Part shown: positions 9,608 through 23,159 of the stretch, piece after piece
Position numbering within the stretch: position 1 is the stretch's first letter
How the letters are laid out: every line of letters begins with the position of its first letter
Assembly (NCBI GenBank): GCA_947561585.1
Contig: CANNZV010001458.1
Coordinates: forward strand, 122,687-186,686
Reading direction: 5' to 3'
Source: Caprella mutica
Taxonomy: Eukaryota > Arthropoda > Malacostraca > Amphipoda > Caprellidae
Length of the DNA stretch: 64,000 bases
The notes under the pieces: model-generated
Databases searched by the model: none
Told to the model about the DNA's origin: nothing
What the model saw: the letters and a program-made list of their open reading frames with translations, nothing else
Translations under genes and position numbers: made by a program

Positions 9608-10974
9608 TTCTAAGGATTGAATTTATGATTAAAAAAATTATAATTCTTCTCTTTCTGTTAAAGGAAGAACACGATTTAATATATTTAACAAGGCATTGAT
9701 GAAACGAAGTAACCAACAAGAACGAAGAAATTTTATTTGTGTATTGTTTCAACGCTAATTTCGTATTAATACAATCACAGTACAATATAATACACAAGTT
9801 ATGAGGACTTCATTCAAAATTTAAATTCTAGTGATTCATGTCTGTTACTGGAAAAAATCTACAAGGTTTTAAGCAAAGGAAATAACAATTGAAGCTAATA
9901 TATCACAAACTATTGTAACTAACCACTGTGACGTAGTTAGTTTGCTTCACTATAACGTCTCAGTGTATGGGCTCTTAAGTGATTAGGATCTTACTTTGTG
10001 GTATTTTCAGATTCCTTTCTCTTTAAAAATCTCTTTCTACTAAATACTCATGGTACCATGCCCTAGAACCAACTTGCCACTATGGTTCCGACCTCAGGCC
10101 TCTGGTCCAAGCTTAACTGTATTTAAGGGTAATAATGGTAAAGTAATTAACACTTAAAGAGATTATATTCATTGGTCAAGCACATGTTATTACAAATAAT
10201 ATCTCCTCTAGAACGCTCGCAAGTTAAGGTCTCAAATAACTACGAACAGGAGAATAGGTGTGTAGCTCACGAGAGCAAATCGGTAACTAACTTGACTGTC
10301 ACTTACTTACAATCATATAGGTTCGTGATGATAGTAATGCATACACAATTGCTGTGTTTGCTTTACCACACCACCAATGACTAATGTATTATTAGTTTAA
10401 TTCACGTATTATTGCAGCACTAATCTATAACTAAAATAAAAATATCACGGTATAATTCATATCACAATTAATTTAAAATTTAAATCCTTCTAATTATTAT
10501 AGAATAATGTATGAAACCTATAAGTCGTTGACTTCATTGGAAAAATACAGTTATTTTATATTGAACTTTTTTATACAAGAATATATATTACAACGGTATA
10601 ATATGTGAGTTCGAAGGACTTCATTCAGACATTTAAATTCTAGTAATACTGGTCTGTTACTGGAAGAAAGCTACAAGGTATTTAAACAATTAAACACAGT
10701 ACTACAACCTCATTCTCCAATCGGCTGTATAACACTGCTGAGTGACACCACTTTAGTTTTACACAACAGTTTATGGAAGAGTTCCTGGGTTCCTAGTGTG
10801 AAGAGTGTTATGTTACACAACCTACCACATGCAAACACTAATTATGGTTGACATGAATTTATGTTTACAATGAATTATGTTTGATATATTAATATCAATG
10901 TAAAAAAGTAAATATATTAATGCAGTAAATATAATTATTTTTTAAAAAATAGTTATTTTTATATGATTTTTTGG
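9608..10974. other. Non-coding stretch with a direct repeat
   Basis: AT-rich and without a recognised gene. Two similar segments of about 70 bp lie in direct orientation at about 9803-9870 and 10612-10684 (shared core ATTTAAATTCTAGT, then CTGTTACTGGAA and CTACAAGGT). They could be a tandem duplication or ends of an unknown element. Confidence 0.5.
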
Positions 10975-11157
10975 TAACGGTGTTTTTTTGCACGGGGGGT
11001 ATTTTACCGGGGGGTTTATTGCACTGGTTTTTTTTTTTGTTCGGGAGGTATTTGACCGGGTGGTTTATTGCACGGGGTTTTTTGGTCCGGTTTATTTTTG
11101 TGCGGGGGTTTTTGTTCGCGGTTTTTTTTTTTGCACGGGGGTTTTTGTCCTGTCACC
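10975..11157. mobile_element. Terminal-array element F, right end only
   Basis: An array with units such as TTTTTGCACGGGGG ends GTCCTGTCACC at 11157. The complement tip GGTGACAGGACAAAAACCCC shares its first 11 bases with the right tip of element A (3649-4564) but not the iterons. The left end was not found. Confidence 0.65.
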
Positions 11158-11552
11158 AATGGCGTCCTCCCATTTTGCTATTTAAAAAATGACGCTTCTG
11201 ACGGAACACAGTGTAAGCATGTTCAAAGCAATTAAAATAATCAAATAACTAACCAGTCTGAGGAATTATCCGTAGATTTTTTTCAGAAACGTTAATTTTT
11301 TTGAAAAGTGCACCCCCCCCCCTCGATCCTTGTCCGAATCCTAGATACGCCCCTGATTAGACATATGTGCTAGTTATAATAGGTATGCCTGTACATTTGA
11401 TTTTACCTTTGAATATTTCATGTTGCCGGAATGTAAATTTGAAAGCATTTATTAAAAAGATTTAATTTCTTGTTAGCTGTTTTTACTCTTATCACCTTAT
11501 TAGTTTCTTTAAAAACTTAATCGGCTGTAAGGTAAATGTTGTATCGGCTGTA

Positions 11553-12545
11553 GGGTACAAGGACTTTTCTCCGCCAGCCTTTTTCCCACCTGGACTTTTT
11601 CTCTGCCAGACTTTTCCCCACCTGGACTTTTCCCCGCCAAATAAAATTCTAGTATTTTTGCTATTAAATTATAATTTTGATAAAATAAACCATTTATCAA
11701 CAGAAGCACAATTTCATTAACAGACTTACACAGTAATAGTCTTATTTTTAGCTTTGATTTGCTTATGTTTCCATATTGGTCGTTCTTATTTCAAATGTGC
11801 ATATAATTAAGATATGCTACAAAGTTCAAACATTATGGCAATTTTAAGGGATTGCCAAATGTCGCAATTTAGTCTAAGTAGCAACGATTGATTCAGTTTA
11901 TTCCAACTGTATAATTAAACATATCGTGAATTTATTATTTTCTTTGCCAGCTAATATAAAAAATGGAGTTCTTTTTACTTCTCGTTCAAATTTATACTTT
12001 TACAGAACACTGATAAATTTAATTATTGTTTTAAGTTTGAAAATTAATATATTACATTATTTAGAACCCAACTATTGATTTTTTGATTGCATTTTTTTCT
12101 ATTATGGATATTTAATATTTGTACATTAAAGAACAATTACAATGGATTAACCATTATTATGAAAATACATAAGTTAGAGTGTAAAAATCCTTAAATCAAA
12201 ACTTTTAAAGCTATCAGATTTGAGGAGGATTTAGATATAAAGTCGTACATTTTCTCTAAAAATCTCCAATGAAAACTAATTATCAAAAGAATAATTACAA
12301 AACGGGTTTGGTTGAAGGAGTTGGTAAATGACCAATTTCCATGCAACAATGTTTACAAAAAAATATATATAAATGGTTAGTTGCGACGGCAGACTCTAAT
12401 TTACGATTTCATGGCAATGGAATTATTGGTCAAAACGATTTTTTTCAAAAACTATTTAATAAATCTTAATAGTAAATTGTCTTCCAGAGTTTATATTAAG
12501 AAAAACTTAGGCGGGGAAAAGTCCGGCGGAAATAGTACGTTTCCC
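11553..12545. mobile_element. Terminal-array element B
   Basis: Left tip GGGTACAAGGACTTTTCTCC and complement right tip GGGAAACGTACTATTTCCGC, each followed by iterons of the type GGACTTTTCCCCGCC (11560-11640, 12505-12545). The AT-rich core from about 12185 on is repeated in the 32.5-33.5 kb copy. No clear target duplication is visible. Confidence 0.65.
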
Positions 12546-14699
12546 ATTGAAAAGGTTTCTCAGGATGGCAACTCCTCTATTATGTCCTTCTCATCTGCCT
12601 CGAATGGGAAGCATTAGAGAGTGATTTTGCAGAAAATCTAAATAGAAAGTTAAAATTAAATGCAATAGTTAATTCTTCATATATCGATCCTTTTCATTTG
12701 AGAGGTATAATTCCATATGCTGTTAAACAAACCGCTGTTAACAATGGAGATATCCTTTCGTAAATAATAGATAATGTATATTGTATATACTTTGTAAATA
12801 TTTATTTTAGGTAGTTTTGCTTATTACTAAGATTATTATCATATAAAAATAATATTAGTAATTATTAGATATATGATAAGTATAATCCCTAATAATTACC
12901 ACCAGATGGCATTTACATCGCTTCATTTTTTGTATAAGGCCTACTTCTCAGTAGTAGAGCCACTAATTATTCAGTATATATCAAGCTCTCAACTGATTAG
13001 CACGAACTTAAACTGTGTTTATCATCAACTACCTTTCTAGTGTACTCGTTTCTATCGGTACACTCTTAAAACTTTAAACCTTCGTACAAGGAGCAATCTT
13101 CAAATCGATCTCGGCCATTCGGTCTGATCACACTAAAAACTCAAGTACTAAGGTACAAACATTATTTAACTATAGCGAGAGCTCTGCTCTTAGCTAAAAA
13201 CTCTCCCTTCATATTTTCCTCTCAGTCTTCCTAACTTTGTTAGAAGACTCTTGATATAATTGTGCTAACTACTAAAATTCAAGGTTTGTTGCAGTGTAAA
13301 ATAAGTGATGTGATAGTTAGCTGGTGGTACATTTAAACTAAACTCTATTTCAATTTTCTTTAGAATAAAACCTACCCGCTCCCCTATAAGAACTTCGTTA
13401 GACGAGGTACGAGGAACTGCCCTAATTTCTAATTTGGCTTACGGGCCCTCTAGTAATTTAAATTAATGGTACGTCGTTTGATATTTGGATCACATAATTT
13501 TTAGTAGAATCATTAACACAGTTATTAATAATTACTTTTTGTTTTCCATCAGAGTCCCTAATAAGGCGAGGTCAACGATACCTCTTGTTTCAATCATTCC
13601 TTTTAACCTATTTAATAAACTCTGATAGAATTTCTTCCTTACACCGCATTAAGAAAACAAAGAAACAAAAGGAGGCTGAGCGCGTTTCAGCACACAAAGA
13701 TTTGAAGAAGATGGCAACCGGAGGAGGCAGGGGACCTTTTGAAATTGAAAATAATAACATTAATAAAGAACTGTTTTACAATATGTAATTTTACGTTTTT
13801 GATTTAAATATTTTTACTCTTTTGTAGGCTTTTGTATATTTCGTTGTAAATATTTTTGATTTTGAAATATATGTTAACATTTCGCTTGTTTGCGAGAACA
13901 CTGTCATAACTTCATAAAAGCTGTTTTTCAGGAGAGCCATATTAGTACATGTAATGTACGTACATTTAATGGTATATCGTTAGGACATTTAGCCTCTCTA
14001 TCGGTACATTTTAAAGTTACAATGATGATTTTTTTACCAAAATAATCAGCATTTTATGATTTATGTCTATATGAATAACTTTAAAATACATGTTTTTGTG
14101 TTTATGACGTTGTCGCTGCAAACAAAAATAAATAACAGATTAATGGTTGTGAAGAAAATCAAAATTTCATATATTCCCAACAGTCAAATCAGGGTGCTTT
14201 ACTCTAAGTCTATGCTTGAGACTCGATACTTTTTGTACGTTTTTTTCGTTAAAAATCATAATTAACAACTGTGCACATTCTAATGCTTTCTCGGCGGTAG
14301 ATCGAATGCAATGAGACAGGACCCTCTGTATTCGATGGTTCGACCGCGACCAACATGATATAACTTTCATCAAGTGCGTATGTTACCTTTTAAATTTGAG
14401 ATCCATACATCGGGTCAAACAGCAGAATCAATGAAACAACTCCTGGTCCGAAGAAGGATCATTTAGTTGAATTTAGTACATAATTTACCTGAACAACTCT
14501 TTTTGAAGTTTCCTTACGGCTTTATCATTATTATAAATTTTATTAATTATATTATAATTATTTTTACTGTGTTTGGGTGACATAAAATAGTCTAGAGATT
14601 CAGCTTACAGTCAAATTCTGCCAGAAAAGCTGAAATCTTCTTAATGTAAATAATTGATTCCCATTTCAAATTGTGTGTGTGGGTAACTGATTTGTACCT
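12546..14699. other. Non-coding stretch, nothing recognised
   Basis: Mostly AT-rich. 12950-13780 is less AT-rich and holds short open stretches (for example 13585-13788) without family resemblance. 14167-14373 on the minus strand is open for 68 codons and contains CIRSTAEKALECAQLLI; I do not recognise it. Confidence 0.4.
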
Positions 14700-15240
14700 A
14701 CCAAAGCTCTTTGGTAGGTACTAAAGCTCATGGTAGGCGTCAAAGCTCTTTGGTAGGTATTAAAGCTCATGGTAGGCGTTAAAGCTCTTGGTCGGTACCA
14801 AAGCTCATGCTATATAGGTTTCAAAGCTCATGCTATATAGGTTTCAAAGCTCATGCTATATAGGTTCCAAAGCTCAGGCTATATAGATTCCAAAGCTCAT
14901 GCTATATAGATTCCAAAGCTCATGCTATATAGGTTCCAAAGCTCATGCTATATAGGTTCCAAAGCTCATGCTATATAGGTTCCAAAGCTCATGCTATATA
15001 GATTCCAAAGCTCATGCTATATAGATTCCAAAGCTCATGCTATATAGGTTTCAAAGCTCATGCTATATAGGTTCCAAAGCTCATGCTATATAGATTCCAA
15101 AGCTCATGCTATATAGATTCCAAAGCTCATGCTATATAGGTTCCAAAGCTCATGCTATATAGGTTCCAAAGCTCATGCTATATAGGTTCCAAAGCTCATG
15201 GTAGGTACCAAAGCTATTGTGAGGTACTAAAGCTCATGGC
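14700..15240. repeat. 23-bp minisatellite with variant flanks
   Basis: About 17 copies of CAAAGCTCATGCTATATAGG plus 3 bases at 14800-15195, bordered by related shorter units (AAAGCTCATGGTAGG-type) at 14703-14800 and 15195-15240. The core AAAGCTCATG is kept in all versions. Confidence 0.9.
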
Positions 15241-18186
15241 TGAGTCTGAAATTGGTTCTGTTCAACAGACCACAGACTGCGTTATTTAGAAAAGAAAATC
15301 ACTCCTTTTCTGTGCATGCAGACTTGAAATAATGTGCAGAAACACTTCACAAATGTGCAGAAAAACTTAATGTCATTTAATGACATTATGACTTTACACC
15401 TTAACTAATGATAATGCAGTTGATTGTAACCATTATTAAGAAACTCTCAGAGCACTAAAATCTTTGTCTTTTATTTTCTATCATTTAGTTTGACTGGAAC
15501 ACGACCCATTAAATAAATGGTGACTATTTCGGTCTCGGAATTAAAAATACTCAGCCAACGGACTCTTGTGCGCCTGACAAAGGTTCAATTATGAGCGGTG
15601 AATATCAAATTTGGCGATTATTTTAATTAATTTATAATATATAGATATGTAAAATCTAGGTTTTTTTTAGTATTTTTTAGACATTAAAAATTGCTTCAGA
15701 AAGAATTAAAAAATAAATAAAATCTAATTTCTCAAAAACTGATGATAAAAAACGAAAATGAGTTGATTTATTTATAATACAGACACGTAAAATGCATTTT
15801 TTTTTAAATTTTGTTAGTCATTAAAAATCACTAAAATAAAATTTAAAAATAAATAAAATCTATTTTCTCAAAAACTCTAAATTAGATTGTTTCTATTTTA
15901 AACGTTTGTTTATTAAACAATAGTTTGAATTTCCCTACTTAATTTAGGATCATTGTTTTCGTATTTGTTCTCTTTCATTCGAGTGTACTGTGTATATTAT
16001 GTAGTCTTATATTAATAATGAATATTAATTTTGTTAGCATGCTGTGTATCAATTATTAAGTTTTGGAGTACAAAGCTTATATGATTTAGCTCTGATATCA
16101 TTATAATGTCACTGAAATTATGTTATTGTCTAATTGTATTTGTAACATGAGTCTTCATTAAAAAAACAATTGGAAAAGTTTTATCACTAAGTTTTATTAT
16201 TTCCAATTCAAAATCAACATAGTTCAAAATCATTTCATTGACTAAAATAATTTCTTGTTATTTTTCAGTACTTATATTTTTAAACACAGAATGCACAATG
16301 CTTTTAAAAGGCATTAACCCTTTTAATAAACTTCATTAAATCAGCAGGTTACATCTAACTAATTAGTTTTTATTTATACCTCAGACTGAAATTTCGGAGA
16401 CCGAAAGTTCCGTACAAAACTTATATTAAATAAATGTCCAAATTACTAATGTTACGTATCATTTAGAACGGTTAATGATGTTATCCGCTTTTAATAAATA
16501 ATCTACACATTTTAGTACTCATAATTTCACCTTTTTCTATTATTGTTCTATAATAACACAATTATATAATGATATCAAATTTTGCGAGACCGAAATTTCC
16601 TAGAACCTTAGTTATATCAATCACAAAAGTAATAAGAATCATTGCCCATTCTGACCTATAATATATGTATAGGTATAGTTACTTGAATTATTGAAATATC
16701 TTTGAATATTATTTCCAAGTTGTGACTGCAACCTTTGTTCTGTACTAAGTAGTGACCTGAAAGTTCGATCACATTAAAGTTAATGTTGAAGTTCACAATT
16801 TGCCCAGTATTTTATAGGTAGTAATGATTGTAGATGTTTTTAATATTAAATTCGCATCAAAGGAGAGAAATTTGTAATATCTTCAATATGATTAAAACTC
16901 CAATGTAATTAGAAAACTGTACATGTTTTTTTAATCGTACATCATCACAATAACTATCATTTATGATATTGTTATCAGAGAGCTACTGGCCATAATAATT
17001 TGTCAAATTATTTTTACTTCATGAAAATAATAATTTGTATCTTTAAAATTAAAAAAAATGAGAAATTTTATGTAGTCTACGTAACACTCAAGTGAACTAT
17101 GAAATAAATATATATATTTTTTTTTTTTTGCTACAATTAAGTAATTGCAACAAGTAAGTGAAAAGAATTGTAAATCAAAGATATTTATTATTATTAATTT
17201 TTTTATTTGAATTCGATTAATTTTAATATGGATACTAATTATTTTGAATTGGATTTGATTTATTTTAAATTGATTGATGTTTTTGAATTTCCACTTGATT
17301 TATTTTAATTTGAGCTTGAGAGTTTTTTATTTGATTGTCATCTTTTTTACATCGATTTGATCTTTTTTAATTTTATTTGAGTTTTTTTAATTTGATGTTC
17401 ATGTTTTTTAATTTGACAGTAAAATGATGAAGATAAGTCTTATCACAGCAACGAATTCTTATCTCTTATCTAACCCCAGAGTGCTAATGATAAAGTCTCA
17501 TTGCTTTGAAGTGTTCAAGGGTGCAATACGTGCAATACGTGCAAGAGGTTAAAGTGAATATACAAGGTATAGTTGCTTGTGAGTACCTAAATACATTATC
17601 GTGATTTCAAATTCTAAGCTAGCTTATTGAAGAAAACAAGAGTACGAACAATGAAAGTGTTTTCCACATTCTAAACCTATTCCAATTGAATTTCCTCTAC
17701 TGAAAGAACATTTTATCCAAGTGAAATAGCATTTCAGCAGATTTACATGAAATTTTTTACAATGAAATTTTTTTACTTGATTTTTTTACGTGAAATTTTT
17801 TCACATGAAATTTATTCACATGATATTTTTTTTCCTGACATTTATTCACATAAACTTTATTTACATGTAATTCATTTAGCTACATGAAATTTATTTACAT
17901 GTAATTCATTTGCTACATAAAATTTATTTACATGTAATTCATTTAGCTACATGAAATTTATTTACATGTAATTCATTTGCTACATAAAATTTATTTACAT
18001 GTAATTTATTTACAAGAATCGTTTCTACATCAATTATTTAAATAATTTACATATTTTTTCATTTACTTATAAGTAACACCCCCTAATTTGAATGGGGTAT
18101 TAATAGTGAAAGAAAGATATATAAAATAAAATATATTAAAAATCAAATATAAAAATTTATTAAGAAATATATGTTCAAAATAATTG
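15241..18186. other. AT-rich non-coding stretch with short repeats
   Basis: No gene recognised. The motif GAGACCGAAATTTCC and its complement recur at about 15526, 16390 and 16585. 17740-18010 holds an imperfect tandem repeat of about 33 bp built from ACATGAAATTTATTT and ACATGTAATTCATTT. Confidence 0.5.
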
Positions 18187-18599
18187 ACGCCACTTATGTC
18201 ACTGTTTACGCGTGACGTATACGGACAGAGGTTATATAGCGTCCAGCCTTAAACTTACTTGGTCGTTCACCATACCTGTCTTATGATAAAGATACGTGTG
18301 AACAGCCATTTGCGTTGTTAAGTGCTTGGACCTTCTAGACGTGCTGCTGCTTGTGCTAGTTTTTCCCTTGTGCTTCTTTTTTACTTGTGTTGTGATAAGT
18401 GTTGTGACTCAGTGCTTCTTCGACTTGCGATTCCCTGGATTTCTGGACTTGCGGCTTTCTTGCCCTGTCCTGGGGTCTTTGGAGCCTGCTATCCGAGTAA
18501 GTGGTGGTCATACCTTACCCCTTTTTTTATTCTCTTTCAATCTGATTATTTTTGCATAACTGGTGTTTTCTTGTATTTCCTATCACCCCACTCCCCCTA

Positions 18600-19561
18600 A
18601 GGGGGAAATGGGCCGCACTAAAGGCGGTCCGAGGGGCGGGGCGGCCTATACTGCCCACCCCAACCCTTCTACCTAACTCTTCTTCTTCACCTACCTCTCA
18701 CTATAGAAAAAAATTTAAGATCCTAACTCTCCTTAAGATCCTAAACGTACTAACTCTCCTAATCCTCCTTCTCATGCTACAATTTTCCAAACCATGTTTG
18801 GGAAACTTGAGATTCCTTTGATTCGCATTTCCGATACTAAGAATGGCTTCTTTGCCATAACAGATAACCCCGAAATGAAATCAATATAACTCCTGTAATT
18901 CCTCCCGAGCTGAAGTCGCGGCTCGGGCCAACTTTGGCATTGAGGCTAAGTTGACAGGGACTCCCAATCCATTTCTAATACTTACTTTAATCCACCAACA
19001 GTCATGCAAACACCACAATCCTCCCATCCCACCCCCCACCATTCCACCACTCAAGCACCTGCCCAACCACCCACCACTACCCAACCACCTATCACTTCCC
19101 AACCAACAATCACTTCCCAACTACCTCCACTCACCGATTCATTCATTGACACCACCACCGACACAAATAATTTCATCACTGTGCAGCGCAAAACAAAGCG
19201 CAAACAATCAAAATCTCCACTAGAACAACGCCCACCCATATAACAACACCGAATCGACCTCGACGCACCCGGAACAAGCGAAACAGTAGATCCGTCATCT
19301 CCACCACCAGCCGAACAAGGCATGGTAGAGTTCAACCTATATCAAGTCGAAAATTCGGCCACCCTGCTGAGAGATGCAGGTGGCGCTAGAAATATTTTCA
19401 AACTAATAAAACTAGGAAATATCAAAATGCATATCAAAAGAGGGGACAGGACATTCCTTCTTAATTCATTGAGAAGTGATGTCATGCCCCCTCAATTCTC
19501 CAAACATGCTCTGAGGAGTTTTCCTCATGCAGAGTTCCTCAAACTGCCTGATGTATTTTAA
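18600..19561 (+). pseudogene. LINE ORF1-like region, broken
   Basis: Two open segments in neighbouring frames. 19004-19243 is rich in Pro, Thr and Gln and ends VQRKTKRKQSKSPLEQ. 19322-19561 contains NIFKLIKLGNIKMHI and LNSLRSDVMPPQFSKHALRS and stops 2 bases before the ORF2 start. Position and composition suggest the RNA-binding ORF1 product, but no zinc knuckle is visible. Stops and frameshifts break it. Confidence 0.5.
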
Positions 19562-19563
19562 TA

Positions 19564-22258
19564 ATGTCTTTAACAATAGTGCAACACAACGTAAGAGCTT
19601 GGAAAACCAATAAAATTTCTCTTTCTAATATTTATAATGATTTGAAACCCGATGTTATTTTGATGAACGAAACCAGCCAAATTAATGATCCAATAAAAAT
19701 TTTCTAACTATAAAGTTTTCCAAATCAATAGAACTAGCCAGCTACATGCTGGCATTGCAATAGCCGTTCATCAAAATAACATCGTGAAATTGCATGACGA
19801 TTTTTATTCTGATTTACTTGCAATAACCATCAACACACAACACGGCCCACTTACAATAGCTACATCTTATATTCCACCTCGGGACGGTTACTTGACTTTT
19901 CCTGACTAATACAAACTTTTCAGACTCGACAATCCAGTACTCTATATAGGCGACGCAAATGCACACCATAGAACTTTTGGACATAATAACAACAATAGAA
20001 CAGGCAAACAAATTAAATACTTAATAGATGAAGGACTCGCAACTTTTCACGGCCCGACTTCCCGACTTTCTTTTCACACAACGGAATGACTACTCCCGAT
20101 ATTGCTCTCTCGTCCCCCAACTTCCCCTTCAACCTTCACTTCAAAGCCGGCCCATTAACCCCCTCTGATCATATCCCAATAATAGCAACAGTTTCAATTC
20201 AACCTATTCAAATCCCTATTCGACCCAGGTCACAGCCACACAGAGCTGACTGGGATAAATTTAAATCATTAGTTTCCAATCAAACCTTTTATCCCCCTCC
20301 AGAGGCAACTCTGGAAGAAATCGATCATCAACTAAATAGCTGGACAGAGGCAGTCAAACAGGCTGCCTCAGAATCAATTCCCACCCTTTACAAGAGAGCA
20401 ATACCGGGAGTAAAACCAGACCACATTACATATAGGTTACATGTAGCTCACGAAACACTAATGACTGAAGTAAGGACTTACGGACCGACGCCTGCCAGGT
20501 ACCAAACACTAATTAGAATTCGCCGCGACATCAGACAACACTACACAACACTACACTCACAGACCTGGGATAAGCTTATCCACATCCTCCAACTAGAGGA
20601 AGACCCTAAATCCTTCTGGAGGCAGGTCTCACGTCTCCTCGGCAGTAACAAACAAACAGCTCCATATATTTTAGGTCACAATAGGGGAAAACTCCACACT
20701 GCCGAGGAGAAAGAACAACACTTTAGGGTACACTGGCAGGAAATTTTCTCCGAAGATGGAGAAAATGACAATGACTTTACATACACAGTAGAATACAACA
20801 TGCTCCACAGACACGCACACCTCACAACCCCACACCACACATCAGACTTAAAAAGACTAAATGACGCCTTTCCACCAATTTCACTGACTGAATTTAGAAC
20901 CGTCCTGAGAACATTCAAAGACAAAGCCCCTGGTCCCTCCGGAATCACAACACAACAACTCCGACACCTCCCAAACAACATGATACACTCTTTAGTTAAC
21001 ATATACAATAATGCTCTTTCTGCTGGTTACTTTCCTGACCAGCTTAAAGCAGCTCACATGGTGCTCATCCCTAAGGGGGGAGCACCCTCACAACACAACA
21101 TAAAAAACTACAGACCAATTTAACTATTAGACATACACGCAAAAATACTTGACAAAATACTCAACACAAACTTACAGAACAACAACTTACTAAACACTAG
21201 GCAACACGGATTCCGGTCGACCAGGGGAACACACACTGCAATAGCCTTCATCAACGAAACAATAGCATACCATATCAGAAACAAATTTAAAATTGACGTT
21301 GTATTAAGGGACGTCGCAAAGACGTTCGACAAGGTCTGGCATGTTGGACTAAAGCAAAAATTTTCATGACTGTTTCTTTCGAACCCTTTGCGACTACCTG
21401 GACGATAGGAAGGCGGCGATTAGGCTGGGCGGCTACGTGGGCGAGCTTTTCGATTTGTGTACGGGTGTGCCTCAAGGGGCCAACCTTTCACCAACCCTCT
21501 ATAGTTTTTATATTCACGACATGCCCGAACCAATCCATAATTCAGAATATGTTTGCTTCGCCGATGATATCACACAAATCATATGCACACAACACTCATA
21601 TAACCTACATTCACGCAGAACCCAACGTGCAATAGAACAAATAAACACATACGAAGCACGTTGGAAAATCACAACAAACACTAATAAATTTCAGATAATC
21701 CCCATCAACCGCGTGAGGACGGGGGAGATCCTTGTGGACGACCTGTCGAGGGTCTATTCCTCTCAGGGCAGGGTCCTTGGTCTCCACTTTAACTCTCGCG
21801 GTTTTGTCCCTCAAATAGAAAACAGAGTAAACATAGCCCGCAGCAAATTGTTGAAGCTCTATCGCTTCGGCAATTTGCTGCCCCGCACCAAAAAACACCT
21901 TTACACTGCAATAGTTAGATCAGCCCTCCTCTACCCCACTATCCCACTACACACAATATCCAAAACACATACACTAAAACTACAACGCGTTCAAAACCAA
22001 GCACTACGATATATCACAAACACTCGCAAAACAGACTTCATTCACGCACAAACACTACACGAACAACAAAACATCCCTCCAATAAACATAACACTTCATC
22101 GGCAAGCAAACTCCCTCTGGGAAAAAATAGCTTCAAATAACCCAGAAATAGACCAACAATTCCCCCTAATGTCCGACCAATTCCATAATAGAAAACAAAT
22201 TTTTCCCAGCAGCAAAAAAATAGCCCTCTCCCCCGAACCCGCACCTTTGTACACATAG
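19564..22258 (+). pseudogene. LINE ORF2: AP endonuclease and reverse transcriptase, frameshifted
   Basis: Begins ATGTCTTTAACAATA at 19564. Endonuclease motifs are in order: IVQHNVRAW, DVILMNET, YIGDANAHHRTFG and SDHIPII. The reverse transcriptase follows with FKDKAPGPSGI, LIPKGG, a stop at 21121, frameshifts around 21300-21440, then GVPQGANLSPTL and the catalytic FADD in CFADDITQII. The C-terminal part is open to 22258. Stops also lie in the endonuclease (about 19706 and 19906). In the family this protein nicks DNA and primes reverse transcription on the target. Clade within jockey/I/R1 is not certain. Confidence 0.85.
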
Positions 22259-23150
22259 CGAACTGTTCGTTCGCTAGCCATCTCTCCTCTTCGCGAGTGA
22301 TTAAGTCGCCATCAAGGGTTGGTACTCGGGCAGCCATACTCACAGGTCGTAAGTCGAGGGGGGAACAAAAGCAGATGGCTGGCGGTTGGTTGCCGTAGGG
22401 TGATCTGCCGCAGCCTCCGCTTGCGTGAACTCTGAGACTGATCTGTGGGGGCAGCCAGCCCATTGTGAGTCGCCCTGGCGCTCAGGTTGGTACTCGGGCA
22501 GCCTTAACCTGTCACTCCCATGAGTGACAAGGGCCGCCAGCCCATTGTGAGTCGCCTGAACACCTTGAGACTATCCGGATCCCTAACGTTTACGTTTCTC
22601 AAACCCTCATCTCGTCGGCGCCTTCGGCCCTCTGTGGGTCGCCTGCTTTCAGGCGATAAGCAGGGGACCGTGGGCGCCGTGGGGATGGGGATTTGAAGGG
22701 GGGATCTGGAGACGCTCGGGTTATCAGAGATTCAAGTTGGTACTCGGGCAGCCTTACTGTTGTTCCTTTAGGTCAACAGGGGTGCCAGCCCATTGTGAGT
22801 CGCTTGGATTCTCTGCCCTTGGGACTAGCTGGATCTCTAACGTTTTACGTTTCTCAAACCTTCATCCCGTCGACACCTTCGGCCTGCTGCGAAATCAGTG
22901 GACCGCTGGTGCCGTGGGGATGGGGGTTTGAATGGGGGGTCTGGCGACAAACAAGGGGCCCAGCTACTTGCCGCCTTTCTGTCGTCCCATATTTATTGTA
23001 TATATCCATATGTCAACTCCAGCTCTATACGTTGAGCTCGTGAAGGTACCATCGGGCAGCTGATGTACTCCGTGTTCGCGGGATGGTCCCTCGGGACCGT
23101 CTTGCGAACGGGGAGCGCGGTGGCTGTCCGGTGGTACAATCACGAGCAAC
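22259..23150 (+). repeat. GC-rich 3' region of the LINE with ~250-bp imperfect tandem repeats
   Basis: TTGGTACTCGGGCAGCC occurs at about 22319, 22484 and 22736; CCAGCCCATTGTGAGTCGC at about 22454, 22538 and 22787; the ACGTTTCTCAAACC segment at about 22590 and 22849. These define two to three diverged repeat units. They are read here as the LINE 3' untranslated region. Confidence 0.7.
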
Positions 23151-23159
23151 CCCATACTT

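Larger units (their letters stand above)
18187..23150 (+). mobile_element. Jockey-superfamily non-LTR retrotransposon, defective but nearly full length
   Basis: Order: GC-richer 5' region from about 18187 (boundary approximate), ORF1-like proline/threonine-rich region, ORF2 with endonuclease and reverse transcriptase, then a GC-rich 3' region of about 0.9 kb. The base composition differs sharply from the AT-rich flanks. No poly(A) tail or target duplication was identified; a 21-bp satellite begins directly after it. Confidence 0.8.

Noticed and set aside
14167..14373. Minus-strand open frame with CIRSTAEKALECAQLLI
   Set aside because: Looks somewhat protein-like but no family is recognised and no splice context is visible; left as unrecognised.
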